Position numbers and translations under genes: made by a program. This document shows positions 16,984 to 26,187 of a stretch of DNA of 64,000 nucleotides, in pieces. Position 1 is the stretch's first letter. Every line of letters begins with the position of its first letter. This DNA is from Rhizobium sp. FKY42. GTDB taxonomy: Bacteria; Pseudomonadota; Alphaproteobacteria; Rhizobiales; Rhizobiaceae. The notes beneath the pieces are model-generated. The model saw only the letters and a list, made by a program, of their open reading frames with translations, made no database searches and was not told where the DNA came from. The stretch covers positions 1-64,000 of the forward strand of contig NZ_STGA01000002.1 of the NCBI RefSeq assembly GCF_005222835.1. The letters are read 5' to 3'.

Positions 16984-17758
16984 AGGCCTTCTTCGCTTGC
17001 TCGGCCGCCGCGCCTGCCTTCATCATGGCATGCAGCATATCGAGCCGTGGCTCGACGGGTGCCGGATAGACATCGCGTCCGTGTGTCAGGCCAAGCGCTA
17101 GAAAGGTCTCGACCAGCTTGTAAGTCAGCGGACCGGGGTTGACCACCGGGACCGGCAGGTTCGCGGCCAGATATTCACCTGCCTGATGCATGGTTGTCGA
17201 ACCAAGGCAGATGACTTCTGCGCCATCTTCCTCAATGCAGCGCATCGCTACGTCACGCATGCGCGGGAATACCTTATCTTCCTTGCCATCCAGAAGATTG
17301 GCGAAATCCGGCGGCTGATCGAAGCTGCGAACAGAAGCACATTGCCGATCAAAGCCATATTCTCGAATGGCCTTCCGGTAACGCGGCAATGCCGGCTCCC
17401 ACTGGGCGAGCACGGAAAACTTTCCGCCCAACGTCAGCGCGTAGAGCATCGAGGCTTTGCCCGCACCGATGACCGGGATCGAGAGAACGGAACGCAACAT
17501 CACCATGCCGCTATCGGACATGGTATCGATGCAGACTGCATCGAAGCCTTCCGCTTCCGCGCGACACCCTGCTTCGAATATCGCGAGGTCCATAAGGCCC
17601 CAGTCATGCGGTGACATGAAGGATGTCGGCCCGCAAGTGACAGGGCGGTAAGTGAGTTCCCAGTCTGCTGGCAGCGGCACGTAGCGGGATTGAGCCTGAC
17701 GGTTCTTCACGCCCTCTTCATCAAGCGCGAACGGAACGATAACCAGAATGCGTGTCAT
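16943..17758 (-). CDS. Asp/Glu/hydantoin-racemase-family protein (paralogue 1)
   Basis: 271 residues with the two-cysteine racemase pattern: VCIDTMSDSG (Cys near 75) and ICLGSTTMH (Cys near 185). The family includes aspartate and glutamate racemases, hydantoin racemase, arylmalonate decarboxylase and maleate cis-trans isomerase, all using paired Cys for proton transfer. Last gene of the minus-strand cluster. Its start overlaps the stop of its paralogue by 4 bp. The basic C-terminal tail overlaps the convergent GntR gene. The cluster's dehydratase and lyase make an isomerase of an unsaturated or alpha-substituted dicarboxylate a sensible guess; substrate unknown. Confidence 0.8.
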   Translation of the reverse strand: MTRILVIVPFALDEEGVKNRQAQSRYVPLPADWELTYRPVTCGPTSFMSPHDWGLMDLAIFEAGCRAEAEGFDAVCIDTMSDSGMVMLRSVLSIPVIGAGKASMLYALTLGGKFSVLAQWEPALPRYRKAIREYGFDRQCASVRSFDQPPDFANLLDGKEDKVFPRMRDVAMRCIEEDGAEVICLGSTTMHQAGEYLAANLPVPVVNPGPLTYKLVETFLALGLTHGRDVYPAPVEPRLDMLHAMMKAGAAAEQAKKASNSPMRNPCRPLS

Positions 17759-18528
17759 GGGTTTGACTCCAGATAGTCGGCTCCAGCCGCACCAATTGCG
17801 CGGATCATGTCATGCTTGGGTGAAAGCGGTGCAGGCCATGTGGCCTTGCTGTGCGTCAGCTTGAGATCCAGCGCGATGGAAGCCAGCTTGTAGGTCAACG
17901 GGCCGGGATTGATAACGGGCACGCCAATGCGTTCCGAAAGCCAGGAATGCGCTTCGTGCATGGTCGTGGAACCAAGGATCAAAACCTGTGCGCCATCCTG
18001 TTCCACGCATTTTCGCGCCGCATCCAGAAGCAGCGGAAACACCTGATCTTCCTTGCCGGACAGCAGGCTCTTGTTATCCGGCGTCACGCCAATCGAGCGC
18101 ATGGAAGCGCATTTGTGCTCCATGCCAAGTTCGCCCAACGTCTTGGTATAGAGCATCTTCCATCGGTCCCACATCATCAGGATGGAGAACTTGTCCCCCA
18201 GCATCTGCGCCACCAGCATGGAGTGGCGGCCTGGTGCAATGACTGGAATCCTCAGAACAGATCGAAGCATGGACATGCCGCTATCGGACATGGTGTCGAT
18301 GCAGACCGCGTCGAAACCTTGGCTCTCGGCATCCAGACCGGCATCTAGAATGGAGAAGTCGGCCAGTGCCATATCGTGCTGGCTGGAATAATTTTTCGGG
18401 CCAACGCGAACCGGACGGTAGTGGAATTCGATACCCGGTCCCAGATCCACCGCCTGCATCTGCGCCTGCCTGCGGGCCAGATCCTCCTCGCCCATCGGGA
18501 ATGGCACGATGACCATAACCTTCTTCAT
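17755..18528 (-). CDS. Asp/Glu/hydantoin-racemase-family protein (paralogue 2)
   Basis: 257 residues, clearly homologous to the preceding entry over its whole length: KVMVIVPFPMGEEDLARRQAQ, the Cys blocks VCIDTMSDSG and LILGSTTMH. In the second block the first paralogue has Cys (ICLGSTTMH) and this one has Leu (LILGSTTMH), so one of the two catalytic cysteines appears to be missing. That points to a one-base or decarboxylase-like mechanism or to a non-equivalent subunit. GGAGGAACAGCTT precedes ATG 18528. Lies between the flavoprotein gene and paralogue 1 with tight coupling. Confidence 0.8.
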   Translation of the reverse strand: MKKVMVIVPFPMGEEDLARRQAQMQAVDLGPGIEFHYRPVRVGPKNYSSQHDMALADFSILDAGLDAESQGFDAVCIDTMSDSGMSMLRSVLRIPVIAPGRHSMLVAQMLGDKFSILMMWDRWKMLYTKTLGELGMEHKCASMRSIGVTPDNKSLLSGKEDQVFPLLLDAARKCVEQDGAQVLILGSTTMHEAHSWLSERIGVPVINPGPLTYKLASIALDLKLTHSKATWPAPLSPKHDMIRAIGAAGADYLESNP

Positions 18529-18563
18529 AAGCTGTTCCTCCACTTCATGTTCTTTCTGAGTGA

Positions 18564-19967
18564 TCATGCCGTTGCTGCTGCAATCCTCGCCGCACTGATG
18601 CCCGCCAGTCGGCCGAAGGCCGTTGCACTCAAGAGGCCGTTGCCGGAAAGATAGCCGTAATTGGAATCGCCGGAGACCCCGCGCGCCGCGCCGCCGCCCG
18701 CCATCAGGTTTGGTAACGGTGTTCCGTCCTCGCGCAGCACTCTGGCCTCGGCATCAATCACCAGCCCACCCTGCGTGTGAAAGAGGGCACCGTTCACCTT
18801 GACGGCGTAGTAGGGCGGCTTGAGCAGTTGCTCCTGCGTGAAGTGCCGACCGAAGCGGTCCGGCTCTCCCGTTTGAGCCGCCTGCTCCACCGCCCGCAAT
18901 TCTTCGGAGACGATATCGAGCGGAAGCCCCGTTGTCGCAGCCAGTTCTTCAACGTTGGCAGCAGTTTTCACGACGCCCAGCTTGCGCAGTTCGCGATAAT
19001 CATGAAAGCCCATGGCTGCGTTTTCGCCCGAAGCACCATAGATATCCCAGGCCACATTCCCAGGCTGCGCCGCCACCTCCGCCGCGTGTTCGGAATAGCC
19101 GCGCATTTCGTTGGAAAAGCGCCTGCCCTCCAGGTTCAGCAGAATGCCGCCCTTGGTGATGACCGCCCAGGTCAGTGGCAGGCCATGCGGATGCGCAACG
19201 GAGCCATGGCCTTGGTAGGCACCCATGTCAGCCAACCCGGCGCCAAGCGCCTCACCCCATTTCACCGCGTCCCCGGTGTTGGAAAGGTGGCCACAGCATT
19301 CGGCGTCCGCGATTTCGGGAATGTATCGCCGTACCATTTCGGCGTCACCGGCAAAACCGCAGCAGGCGAGAATTAGGGCCTTGCACCCCAACATTTCCAC
19401 TGCCCCATCCGGGCGTCTGAACCTCACGCCGGTGATCCGGCCAGCGGCATCGACATAGAGATCTTCCACCGACGCTCCGGTGATCAGGTCAATCCCTGCA
19501 TTGGAAACTGCCGAAAGCAGGTTCTGCTCCAGATCAGCCCCTGTGCGGCTTTTCGGTCCATGCATGCGCAGACGCGAATGGCCGGGATAGAGAAAGCCGG
19601 TCACCAATTCGAACTCGACCTTATGCTTCTCCATCAGCCAGTCGATCATGGGTCCTGCCGCCTTGGCTGCGGCAAGAGCCTGATCGTAAGGCGTGTGATC
19701 ATGCGTCTTGGCGACGAGATCCTGCGCGAAGAGTTCCGGGCTATCCTCGATACCCGCTTCTTTTTGAAGCCTTGTACAAGGTGCCGGGATCAGACCAGCG
19801 GAGAGAGAAGTCGAACCCGTCGGATTTTCATCCCGCTCCAGAACCAGAACCTCCTGCCCCTCATCATGCGCCGCAAGAGCTGCCACCAGCCCGCAAGCCC
19901 CCGCCCCGACAATGACGACCGGAACTTCGAAATCGAACTCGACGCCGTCGGCGGAAATTAATGCCAT
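18564..19967 (-). CDS. FAD-dependent fumarate-reductase/dehydrogenase-like flavoprotein
   Basis: 467 residues. The FAD dinucleotide motif is VVIVGAGACGLVAALAA with LVLERDENPTGSTSLSAG (residues 15-60), and the C-terminal FAD segment is YGYLSGNGLLSATAFGRLAG. Between them is the capping domain of the fumarate reductase / ketosteroid dehydrogenase / tricarballylate dehydrogenase group. Such soluble enzymes insert or reduce a C=C bond next to a carboxylate or carbonyl. GGAG precedes ATG 19967. Sits between the lyase gene and the racemase-family pair. Direction and substrate cannot be deduced. Confidence 0.82.
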   Translation of the reverse strand: MALISADGVEFDFEVPVVIVGAGACGLVAALAAHDEGQEVLVLERDENPTGSTSLSAGLIPAPCTRLQKEAGIEDSPELFAQDLVAKTHDHTPYDQALAAAKAAGPMIDWLMEKHKVEFELVTGFLYPGHSRLRMHGPKSRTGADLEQNLLSAVSNAGIDLITGASVEDLYVDAAGRITGVRFRRPDGAVEMLGCKALILACCGFAGDAEMVRRYIPEIADAECCGHLSNTGDAVKWGEALGAGLADMGAYQGHGSVAHPHGLPLTWAVITKGGILLNLEGRRFSNEMRGYSEHAAEVAAQPGNVAWDIYGASGENAAMGFHDYRELRKLGVVKTAANVEELAATTGLPLDIVSEELRAVEQAAQTGEPDRFGRHFTQEQLLKPPYYAVKVNGALFHTQGGLVIDAEARVLREDGTPLPNLMAGGGAARGVSGDSNYGYLSGNGLLSATAFGRLAGISAARIAAATA

Positions 19968-19989
19968 GATCATTCTCCTGCGCGGGGCA

Positions 19990-20883
19990 TTAGTAGGTGG
20001 TGCGGTTTTCTTCCGGCGTGCCGTAACGCGCCTCCAGCTCCTGGATCTCCGGCATGCGCGCCATGTCGAAGAACTGCTTGAAGTTCATGACGTTAGGAGC
20101 GATCGAGGCAATCGTCTCTTCGGTCTTGAGAACCTCCAGCGTCTTGCGTGCGGCCTCGCAGGCGGAAAGTAGCAACCAGTTCGGGTAGATGATGAGCTTG
20201 AAGCCCAGAGCCTCGATCTCAGAACGCGTCAGGAACGGCGTCTTGCCGGAGGTCGCCATGTTGTAGAGCAGCGGAATACCGGGAAAGCGCGGCGCGATAT
20301 GCGGCAGGTCATCAGGACCGGGGCTTTCGATGAAGATGACATCGGCACCCGCTTCGCGGTACATTTCCGCACGGTCGAACGCTGCGTCTCGCCCATGAAG
20401 CGCCAGCGCGTCAGTTCGGGCAATCACCACAAAGTTCGGGTCGATGCGGGCGTCGACGGCGGCTTTGACCTTGGCGACCATATCTTCCGCGGAGATCAAC
20501 TGCTTGCCTGCCAGGTGGCCACAACGTTTTGGCAGTACCTGGTCTTCCAGATGCACAGCTGCCACGCCGCCACGCTCGTAAAGCTGAATAGCGCGACGAA
20601 CGTTGAGCGGTCCGCCGAAACCGTTGTCAGCATCCGCGATCAGCGGAACATCGGAGGCATCGGCGATGCGGGTCGCGTTATCCACCATCTCCGTCATGGT
20701 CAGCAGACCGACATCCGGGTAGCCGAGACGCGTGGCGGACGTGCCAGCACCAGTCATATACATGGCCTGAAAGCCAGCCTCAGTAACAAGGCGTGCATAC
20801 ATGGCGTCCACCACGCCTGGAGCCATGAGGGCTCGTTCACCTGCGAGAGCCTGTCGCAGGCGTTGGGTCCGGGTAAGAGACAT
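19990..20883 (-). CDS. Isocitrate-lyase/PEP-mutase-family carbon-carbon lyase
   Basis: 297 residues with the family barrel: MTGAGTSATRLGYPD, magnesium-binding LIADADNGFGG (Asp84, Asp86), HLEDQ (Glu113) and the catalytic loop KRCGH (Cys121). Cys in this loop marks the lyases (methylisocitrate lyase, 2,3-dimethylmalate lyase, oxaloacetate decarboxylase-like) rather than PEP mutase. It would cleave a 2-hydroxy-dicarboxylate into pyruvate or glyoxylate plus a second acid. The LeuCD-type dehydratase in the same cluster could make that substrate, as DmdAB and Dml do in clostridial nicotinate breakdown. Lies 66 bp after livF in the transcription direction. Confidence 0.85.
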   Translation of the reverse strand: MSLTRTQRLRQALAGERALMAPGVVDAMYARLVTEAGFQAMYMTGAGTSATRLGYPDVGLLTMTEMVDNATRIADASDVPLIADADNGFGGPLNVRRAIQLYERGGVAAVHLEDQVLPKRCGHLAGKQLISAEDMVAKVKAAVDARIDPNFVVIARTDALALHGRDAAFDRAEMYREAGADVIFIESPGPDDLPHIAPRFPGIPLLYNMATSGKTPFLTRSEIEALGFKLIIYPNWLLLSACEAARKTLEVLKTEETIASIAPNVMNFKQFFDMARMPEIQELEARYGTPEENRTTY

Positions 20884-20948
20884 CGTATTCTCCGTTTCTC
20901 CGTAAAATCAGAAGGTTCCGGCCAAAGGTTGCGAGGCCGGAACCTCGT

Positions 20949-21650
20949 TCACATTCCGAGATAGGCCTGACGCAGCTGCGGATCGGCCAGCAGCTTGGCG
21001 GCCTCTCCCTGCATCACAAACCGGCCCTGCTCGATGACATAGGCACGCTTGGCAACGGTCAGCGATTGCATGACGTTTTGCTCGACCAGCAGAACCGCAA
21101 CACCTTCCGCATTGATTTTGGTAATCAGGCCGAACATCTCCTCGACCATCAGCGGGGAAAGCCCCAGTGACGGTTCATCGAGGATGATCAGTTCCGGCTC
21201 GGACATCATGCCGCGGCCGATGGCCAGCATCTGCTGCTCACCGCCGGAAAGCGTGCCCGCCAACTGATCCAGCCTCTCTTTAAGGCGTGGGAAGATCGCG
21301 CAGATATGCTCGAAATTCTTCTTCACATTGCCGGAAGCCCGCCGAAATGCACCGAGTTTCAGGTTTTCCGCCACAGAAAGGTTCGGGAAAATCTTGCGGC
21401 CTTCAGGCACATGGGCAATGCCCATCGCCACAACATCGCGCGGCTTTTTGCCGGTCAACGTTACGCCTTTGAAGGAAACACTTCCTGCACTCGGGCGAAT
21501 GAAGCCGGAAATAACGTTGTTCAGCGTCGTCTTGCCGACGCCGTTGGAGCCCAAAAGAGCAACGATTTCGCCTGCCTCGACACGCATGTCGATGCCCTGA
21601 AGAACGGCCATCGAACCGTAGCCCGCCTTGATACCAGAAATCTCAAGCAT
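20949..21650 (-). CDS. livF: Branched-chain-type ABC importer ATPase LivF
   Basis: 233 residues. Walker A is GSNGVGKTTL, the signature is LSGGEQQMLAIGRGMM, Walker B is LIILDEPSLGLSP, and VAMGIAHVPEGRKIFPNLSV is diagnostic of LivF. AGGAGGAAAGCC precedes ATG 21650 and sets the start; upstream codons to 21746 are not needed. Second ATPase of the HAAT-type importer in this catabolic cluster. The cargo is probably the cluster's substrate rather than leucine. Confidence 0.9.
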   Translation of the reverse strand: MLEISGIKAGYGSMAVLQGIDMRVEAGEIVALLGSNGVGKTTLNNVISGFIRPSAGSVSFKGVTLTGKKPRDVVAMGIAHVPEGRKIFPNLSVAENLKLGAFRRASGNVKKNFEHICAIFPRLKERLDQLAGTLSGGEQQMLAIGRGMMSEPELIILDEPSLGLSPLMVEEMFGLITKINAEGVAVLLVEQNVMQSLTVAKRAYVIEQGRFVMQGEAAKLLADPQLRQAYLGM

Positions 21651-22383
21651 GGCTTTCCTCCTGCAGGCGTGCGGCGGCGCCATGGCCAAGATAGGCCTCC
21701 ACGACGGATGGGTCTCGCACCAGTTCACGTGGCGGGCCGTGGGCAATCATCTTGCCCTGGTTCAGCACATAGGCCGTTTCCGCAAGGCTCATCACCGCCT
21801 GCATCACGTGTTCAATCATCAGGAACGTATGCCCCTCGTCACGGATCTTGCGGATGATACCGACGATCTCGGTGATCTCGGAGGGAATAAGCCCTGCCAT
21901 GACCTCATCCAGCAGCAGAAGCTTTGCGCCTGTTGCCAGCGCTCGCGCCAGTTCCAACCGCTTGCGACCGGCAATCGTCAAAGACGAGGCGGGCCGATCC
22001 AGCATCGCGCCCATGCCGAGCCTTTTGCCCACATCGCGGGCCACCGTCATGGCCTCCTGCCGCTTGTGATGGTGGAGATAGGCACCCACCGCGATGTTTT
22101 CCTGCACCGTCAGACCGGCGAAAGGCTGCACGATCTGGAATGTACGGATCATGCCGAGCGCACAGATCCGGTGCGGCGGCAGGCCTGTAATATCCTGACC
22201 CTTGAAGCGGACTGTGCCCTCATCGGCCTTGGTGAAGCCTGCAATCATTGTGAAGCAGGTCGTCTTGCCAGCGCCGTTCGGTCCCAGCAGGCCAACAATA
22301 GAGCCTTCTGGAACATCCAGCGAGGCATCGGTGACGGCTTTCAGACCGCCAAAGCTCTTGGAGAGATTGCGAACCTCAAGCAT
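21643..22383 (-). CDS. livG: Branched-chain-type ABC importer ATPase LivG
   Basis: 246 residues from ATG 22383, beginning MLEVRNLSKSFGGLKA. Walker A is GPNGAGKTTCF, the signature is LTIAGRKRLELARAL (the LivG-type variant of LSGG), and Walker B is LLLLDEVMAGL. The start overlaps the livM stop by 8 bp and the stop overlaps the livF start by 8 bp. The Walker B residue after DE is Val rather than Pro, common in this branch. Confidence 0.9.
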   Translation of the reverse strand: MLEVRNLSKSFGGLKAVTDASLDVPEGSIVGLLGPNGAGKTTCFTMIAGFTKADEGTVRFKGQDITGLPPHRICALGMIRTFQIVQPFAGLTVQENIAVGAYLHHHKRQEAMTVARDVGKRLGMGAMLDRPASSLTIAGRKRLELARALATGAKLLLLDEVMAGLIPSEITEIVGIIRKIRDEGHTFLMIEHVMQAVMSLAETAYVLNQGKMIAHGPPRELVRDPSVVEAYLGHGAAARLQEESHA

Positions 22384-23359
22384 CGTCTGCCTCCTGCTTC
22401 TTCGTGAAGGCACCAAATTTTCCAGCAAGCCCGACCAGACCCTGCGGCAGGAAGCGAAGCGCGCAGATAAGTACAACCGCATACAGCACGAAGTTCAGAC
22501 CCGGCGCGTTGGGCAGCAGGTGCTTGGCACCCTCGCCCAGCAGATGCAGGCCAAGCGTTCCCAGTAGCGGACCCCAGACCGTTCCTGCACCGCCGATGAT
22601 CGGACCAATGAGTGCTTCCACGGAAACGGCGCTGCCATAGACCACGGTGCTATCGATGAAGAGCCAGAGCTGAAGATAAAGTACGCCCGCCAGACCACCG
22701 AAGGCACCTGAAATGGCCATGGCTTGCACCTTGATGCGGTAGGTATCAATACCGAGAGCTCGCGCTGCATCTTCATTCTCGCGCACGGCGATGAGATAGG
22801 CCCCGAAGCGGGAATATTTGATGAGTGCGGTCAGGATCATGACCACGGCCACGACAATCAGAAGCGCGGTGTATACCACGGTGCGATCTGCAAACTGGAG
22901 ATTTGCCAGACCGGGCGCAAGCTTCAGCTGCAAGCCGCTGCCACCGCCGGTGAATTCAAAGGATGACGCGCAGATGCGCAGCACTTCAGCAAAGGCAAGC
23001 GTGACGAGCGCGAAATAGGAGCCGCGAAGACCATAGCGGAACGCCAGCGCACCAATGAAGGCACCCATTGCGGCACCCGCCAGAATGCCAGCTGCAAATC
23101 CGACCAAGGCATTGACGCCATATTTGACCTGAAGAATGGCCGAGGCATAAGCCCCAGTGCCGTAGAGTGCGGCATGACCGAAGGAAGAAAGTCCGCCGAA
23201 GCCGCCGGTTATGTTCCATGACATGGCCACGACCGCGATGATCAAGGCATTGATGGTAAAGCCCATCCAGACCGGAGATGAGGCGAAATAGACGCTCAAG
23301 AGATAGGCGACAGCGGCGGCAGCAAGTGCGAGCTGGCCGATAGATTGGGATTTCATCAA
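22376..23359 (-). CDS. livM: Branched-chain-type ABC importer permease LivM
   Basis: 327 residues with eight or more hydrophobic segments and the LivM motifs SWNITGGFGGLSSFGHAALYGTGAYA and GIDTYRIKVQAMAISGAFGGLAG (the ATPase contact). Overlaps livH by 4 bp. Forms the inner-membrane channel with LivH. Confidence 0.9.
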   Translation of the reverse strand: MMKSQSIGQLALAAAAVAYLLSVYFASSPVWMGFTINALIIAVVAMSWNITGGFGGLSSFGHAALYGTGAYASAILQVKYGVNALVGFAAGILAGAAMGAFIGALAFRYGLRGSYFALVTLAFAEVLRICASSFEFTGGGSGLQLKLAPGLANLQFADRTVVYTALLIVVAVVMILTALIKYSRFGAYLIAVRENEDAARALGIDTYRIKVQAMAISGAFGGLAGVLYLQLWLFIDSTVVYGSAVSVEALIGPIIGGAGTVWGPLLGTLGLHLLGEGAKHLLPNAPGLNFVLYAVVLICALRFLPQGLVGLAGKFGAFTKKQEADDA

Positions 23360-24222
23360 CGCGCCCTCCCCAGAAGACCTGACGGTTTGAACAGAAGGAT
23401 GAGGATGAAGGCGAGGAATATGCCGATCTGGCCGAGGCTTTCGCCGAGAAACAAGCCGCAGAGCGATTCAATGACACCCAGCAACAGACCCGCGATCAGC
23501 GCACCCGGCAGACTGCCCATGCCGCCCAGAACAACTGTGGTGAAGGCAACAAGTACGAAAGTGTAACCGACCTGTGGAGTAATATAGAAGGTTGGCAGCA
23601 GAAGGCAGGCGGCAAGCGCAACACACGCCGTACCGATGCCGAAACAGATGGCATAGGTGTGGTTCACGTCGATGCCAACGAGTTCCGCGCCGCGCTTTTC
23701 GATTGCAACCGCACGAATGGCCGAACCCGTTTTGGTATAGGCCATGAAGCACCAAAGAAGCGGCGCAACGGCAATAGCTGCACAGAATGCAATCACACGG
23801 CCCAGCGGCAGATAGGCGCCGAGGATCTCAACCGTATCATAGGCATAGGCGATGTCCGCCGTGCGGGTGTTGGAGGTCCAGAAATAGAGTGCGAGATTGT
23901 CGATGATCATCGAAACTGCGAGCGTGATCAGCAGAACGTTCTGCTCGGAGCCGCTGCTCATCGGCGCAATCAGACCACGTTGCAGCGCATAGCCCAGTGC
24001 GAAGAAGGCTGGCAGTACGATCGGTATCGCCAGATAAGGGTCGATACCCAGATGGTACCAAAGAAAATAAACCGCATAGAGCGCCAGCATCAGCAGGCTT
24101 CCATGTGCAAAATTGATGATGTGGAGCACGCCATAAATCAGGGTCAGGCCCAGCGCCACCAGCGCATAGACTGCCCCCATCATCAGGCCGCTCAACACAG
24201 CGGGAAAGATCAGACTCGACAT
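23356..24222 (-). CDS. livH: Branched-chain-type ABC importer permease LivH
   Basis: 288 residues, hydrophobic, with the LivH motifs GAVYALVALGLTLIYGVLHIINFAHG and GTGSAIRAVAIEKRGAELVGID-like (KTGSAIRAVA). First membrane gene after the binding protein; 68 bp separate it from the upstream binding-protein stop. Confidence 0.9.
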   Translation of the reverse strand: MSSLIFPAVLSGLMMGAVYALVALGLTLIYGVLHIINFAHGSLLMLALYAVYFLWYHLGIDPYLAIPIVLPAFFALGYALQRGLIAPMSSGSEQNVLLITLAVSMIIDNLALYFWTSNTRTADIAYAYDTVEILGAYLPLGRVIAFCAAIAVAPLLWCFMAYTKTGSAIRAVAIEKRGAELVGIDVNHTYAICFGIGTACVALAACLLLPTFYITPQVGYTFVLVAFTTVVLGGMGSLPGALIAGLLLGVIESLCGLFLGESLGQIGIFLAFILILLFKPSGLLGRAR

Positions 24223-24290
24223 CAGGGCTCGCCTCTCCGTCTCAGGAAGAACGCCTCCGGTCAGCTTGGTCGACCGGAGGCGGGATTACA

Positions 24291-25508
24291 TCACTTCTTC
24301 GCCGGGATCGGGAAGACGGCCTCTGCGCTGGCATATTGTTTTGGGAAGACGAGTTCGATCTTGTCGCCGCGGATCTGCGTGTTGACCGGCTGCGAGTTCA
24401 CGTTATCGCCGTTGACAAACTTCGTCGGACCATAAGGCATGATCGACTTGTCGAAGGTCGAGGCAGCGAGCGCTTCGATCATCTTCTGGCGATCATCCGT
24501 CGCGGCGCGCTCCAATGCATCGGCAATAACCTGAATGGTGGCGTAGGACACCATGACGTCATAGGTCAGGTCCAGCTTCGCCTCTGCCACCTTGGCAGCA
24601 AGTGCCTTGGATTCGTCCTTTGTCGGATCGTACCAATGGTTGCAGTCCATCACATACTGGGCGACTTCGTTGTTCTCGCGAACGAACTTGATGTTGGATG
24701 CCGCTCCACCGAGGATCGAATAGATCGCCTTCAGCTCGACGCGCTGCTGGTTCAGTGCGCGCGCCATCAGCGTATATTCGTTCAGGTAGTTGGACGGGAT
24801 CAGGATGTCGGCCTTCGACGCCTTCACACGCAGCGCAATGTTGGAGAAATCGCGCTGTGGTGTCGGGTGCGAGATGGTTTCGACAACCTGAATTCCCTGC
24901 TTCGGCAGTTGCTCCGCAAGGATTTTTGCCATGTTAGAGCCGAACGGGCCATCTTCGTGCACGATGGCTGCCGTCTTCACCATATTGCCAGCGCCCTGAT
25001 TGAGCAGCTTCAGGTTCTCAAGGGCAACGCTCGTGCACTTGTTCACGCCGGGCGTGAAGCGGAACACGTTGGGAAGGCCACGGGAGACGACGGTTTCTGC
25101 GGTGCCGATCGAGAAGACCTGAGCAAGATTGTATTTCGCAGCTGCCTGGGATGAGGCAAGACCGAGAGCGGAAGCTGTTGCGCCGGTGAAGGCGCAAGCG
25201 CCTGCCTGGACGAGGGTATCGACGCCGGAGGCCGCCGCTTCCGGACGGCTCTGCGCATCCACGACGACCAGTTCGATCTTGCGGCCACCCATGCTCTTGA
25301 TACCGCCAGCAGCATTGATTGCTTCTGCGGCAAACTTTGCGCCGGCTGCACTCTGGGTGCCGTTATAGGCAAGGTTACCGGTTAGCGGCTCGATCACGCC
25401 CACCTTGATGGTGGATGTCTGCGCGCGCAGGATGGAAGGTGCCGCAAGGCCTGCAACCAAAGCGCCGGACACCTTCAACAGGTCGCGGCGATCAATCTTG
25501 TAGCTCAT
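24291..25508 (-). CDS. Branched-chain-type ABC importer substrate-binding protein
   Basis: 405 residues. A Tat-type signal (DRRDLLKVSGALVAGLAAPSIL) is followed by a type I periplasmic binding fold (IKVGVIEPLTGNLAYNGTQSAAGAKFAAEAINAAGGI). Its sequence is of the LivJ/UrtA-like Peripla_BP_6 group, which binds amino acids, amides, urea or aromatic acids. The partners are livHMGF downstream. The Tat signal is unusual for this family but recurrent in rhizobia. Ligand unknown. Confidence 0.88.
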   Translation of the reverse strand: MSYKIDRRDLLKVSGALVAGLAAPSILRAQTSTIKVGVIEPLTGNLAYNGTQSAAGAKFAAEAINAAGGIKSMGGRKIELVVVDAQSRPEAAASGVDTLVQAGACAFTGATASALGLASSQAAAKYNLAQVFSIGTAETVVSRGLPNVFRFTPGVNKCTSVALENLKLLNQGAGNMVKTAAIVHEDGPFGSNMAKILAEQLPKQGIQVVETISHPTPQRDFSNIALRVKASKADILIPSNYLNEYTLMARALNQQRVELKAIYSILGGAASNIKFVRENNEVAQYVMDCNHWYDPTKDESKALAAKVAEAKLDLTYDVMVSYATIQVIADALERAATDDRQKMIEALAASTFDKSIMPYGPTKFVNGDNVNSQPVNTQIRGDKIELVFPKQYASAEAVFPIPAKK

Positions 25509-25562
25509 CTCTTTATGCTCCCAGTTTTTTATGACGGCGAAAGTTACCTGCTGATCCGCCCG

Positions 25563-26177
25563 TCAACGGGCCAGCCAGGCATGCGAAGCCATTCGTTCAG
25601 TTTCGAACGCCTTGATTTTTTCCATGTAGGTAAAAGTCATCTCGATCTCGTCGAGACCCTGCAAAATGCATTCCCGCGCAAAGGCATCGATGACGATAGG
25701 ATGGTGGCCCAGATTGCCGGGAAGAACGAGTTCTGAATTCTCCAGATCGACTGTGACCTCCGCCTCGGGAAAACGAGACAGGTAATCCGCCAGCCTATCG
25801 CAATTTTCAGCAGACAAACGCACTGGCACGAGACCGTTTTTCAGCGCATTGTTGAAGAAAATGTCGCCGAAGCTCGGGCCGATTATCGCACGAATGCCAT
25901 GATCTACCAAAGCGTAGACGGCACCCTCTCTCGAAGATCCGCAGCCGAAATTATCCTCGACCAGAAGAATGGTAGAGCGGACCGCGCCCGGTTGGTTCAG
26001 CGGAAATGATGGATCGAGCTCGCCCGCCTCGGTGCGCCTGATATCGTGGAACAGGAACTGACCATAGCCCTGCGCTCGGTCTGCTTTCAGGAAACGGCCG
26101 GGGATAATCTGGTCCGTATCGCAGTTGACGCCGGGCACAGCGATAACGGTTGAGGTTTCCTTGGTAAATGCCTTCAT
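25563..26177 (-). CDS. leuD: LeuD-type dehydratase small subunit
   Basis: 204 residues. The LeuD swivel domain has NCDTDQIIPGRFLK, LLVEDNFGCGSSREGA and IIGPSFGDIFFNNALKNGL. GGAG directly after the large-subunit stop gives correct spacing to ATG 26177 rather than to ATG 26183. It pairs with 26188-27594 to form an aconitase-type dehydratase. LeuCD paralogues in catabolic clusters are often maleate, citraconate or dimethylmaleate hydratases instead of isopropylmalate isomerase, and this setting favours such a role. The leucine-biosynthesis function cannot be excluded from sequence. Confidence 0.85.
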   Translation of the reverse strand: MKAFTKETSTVIAVPGVNCDTDQIIPGRFLKADRAQGYGQFLFHDIRRTEAGELDPSFPLNQPGAVRSTILLVEDNFGCGSSREGAVYALVDHGIRAIIGPSFGDIFFNNALKNGLVPVRLSAENCDRLADYLSRFPEAEVTVDLENSELVLPGNLGHHPIVIDAFARECILQGLDEIEMTFTYMEKIKAFETERMASHAWLAR

Positions 26178-26187
26178 CACCATCTCC

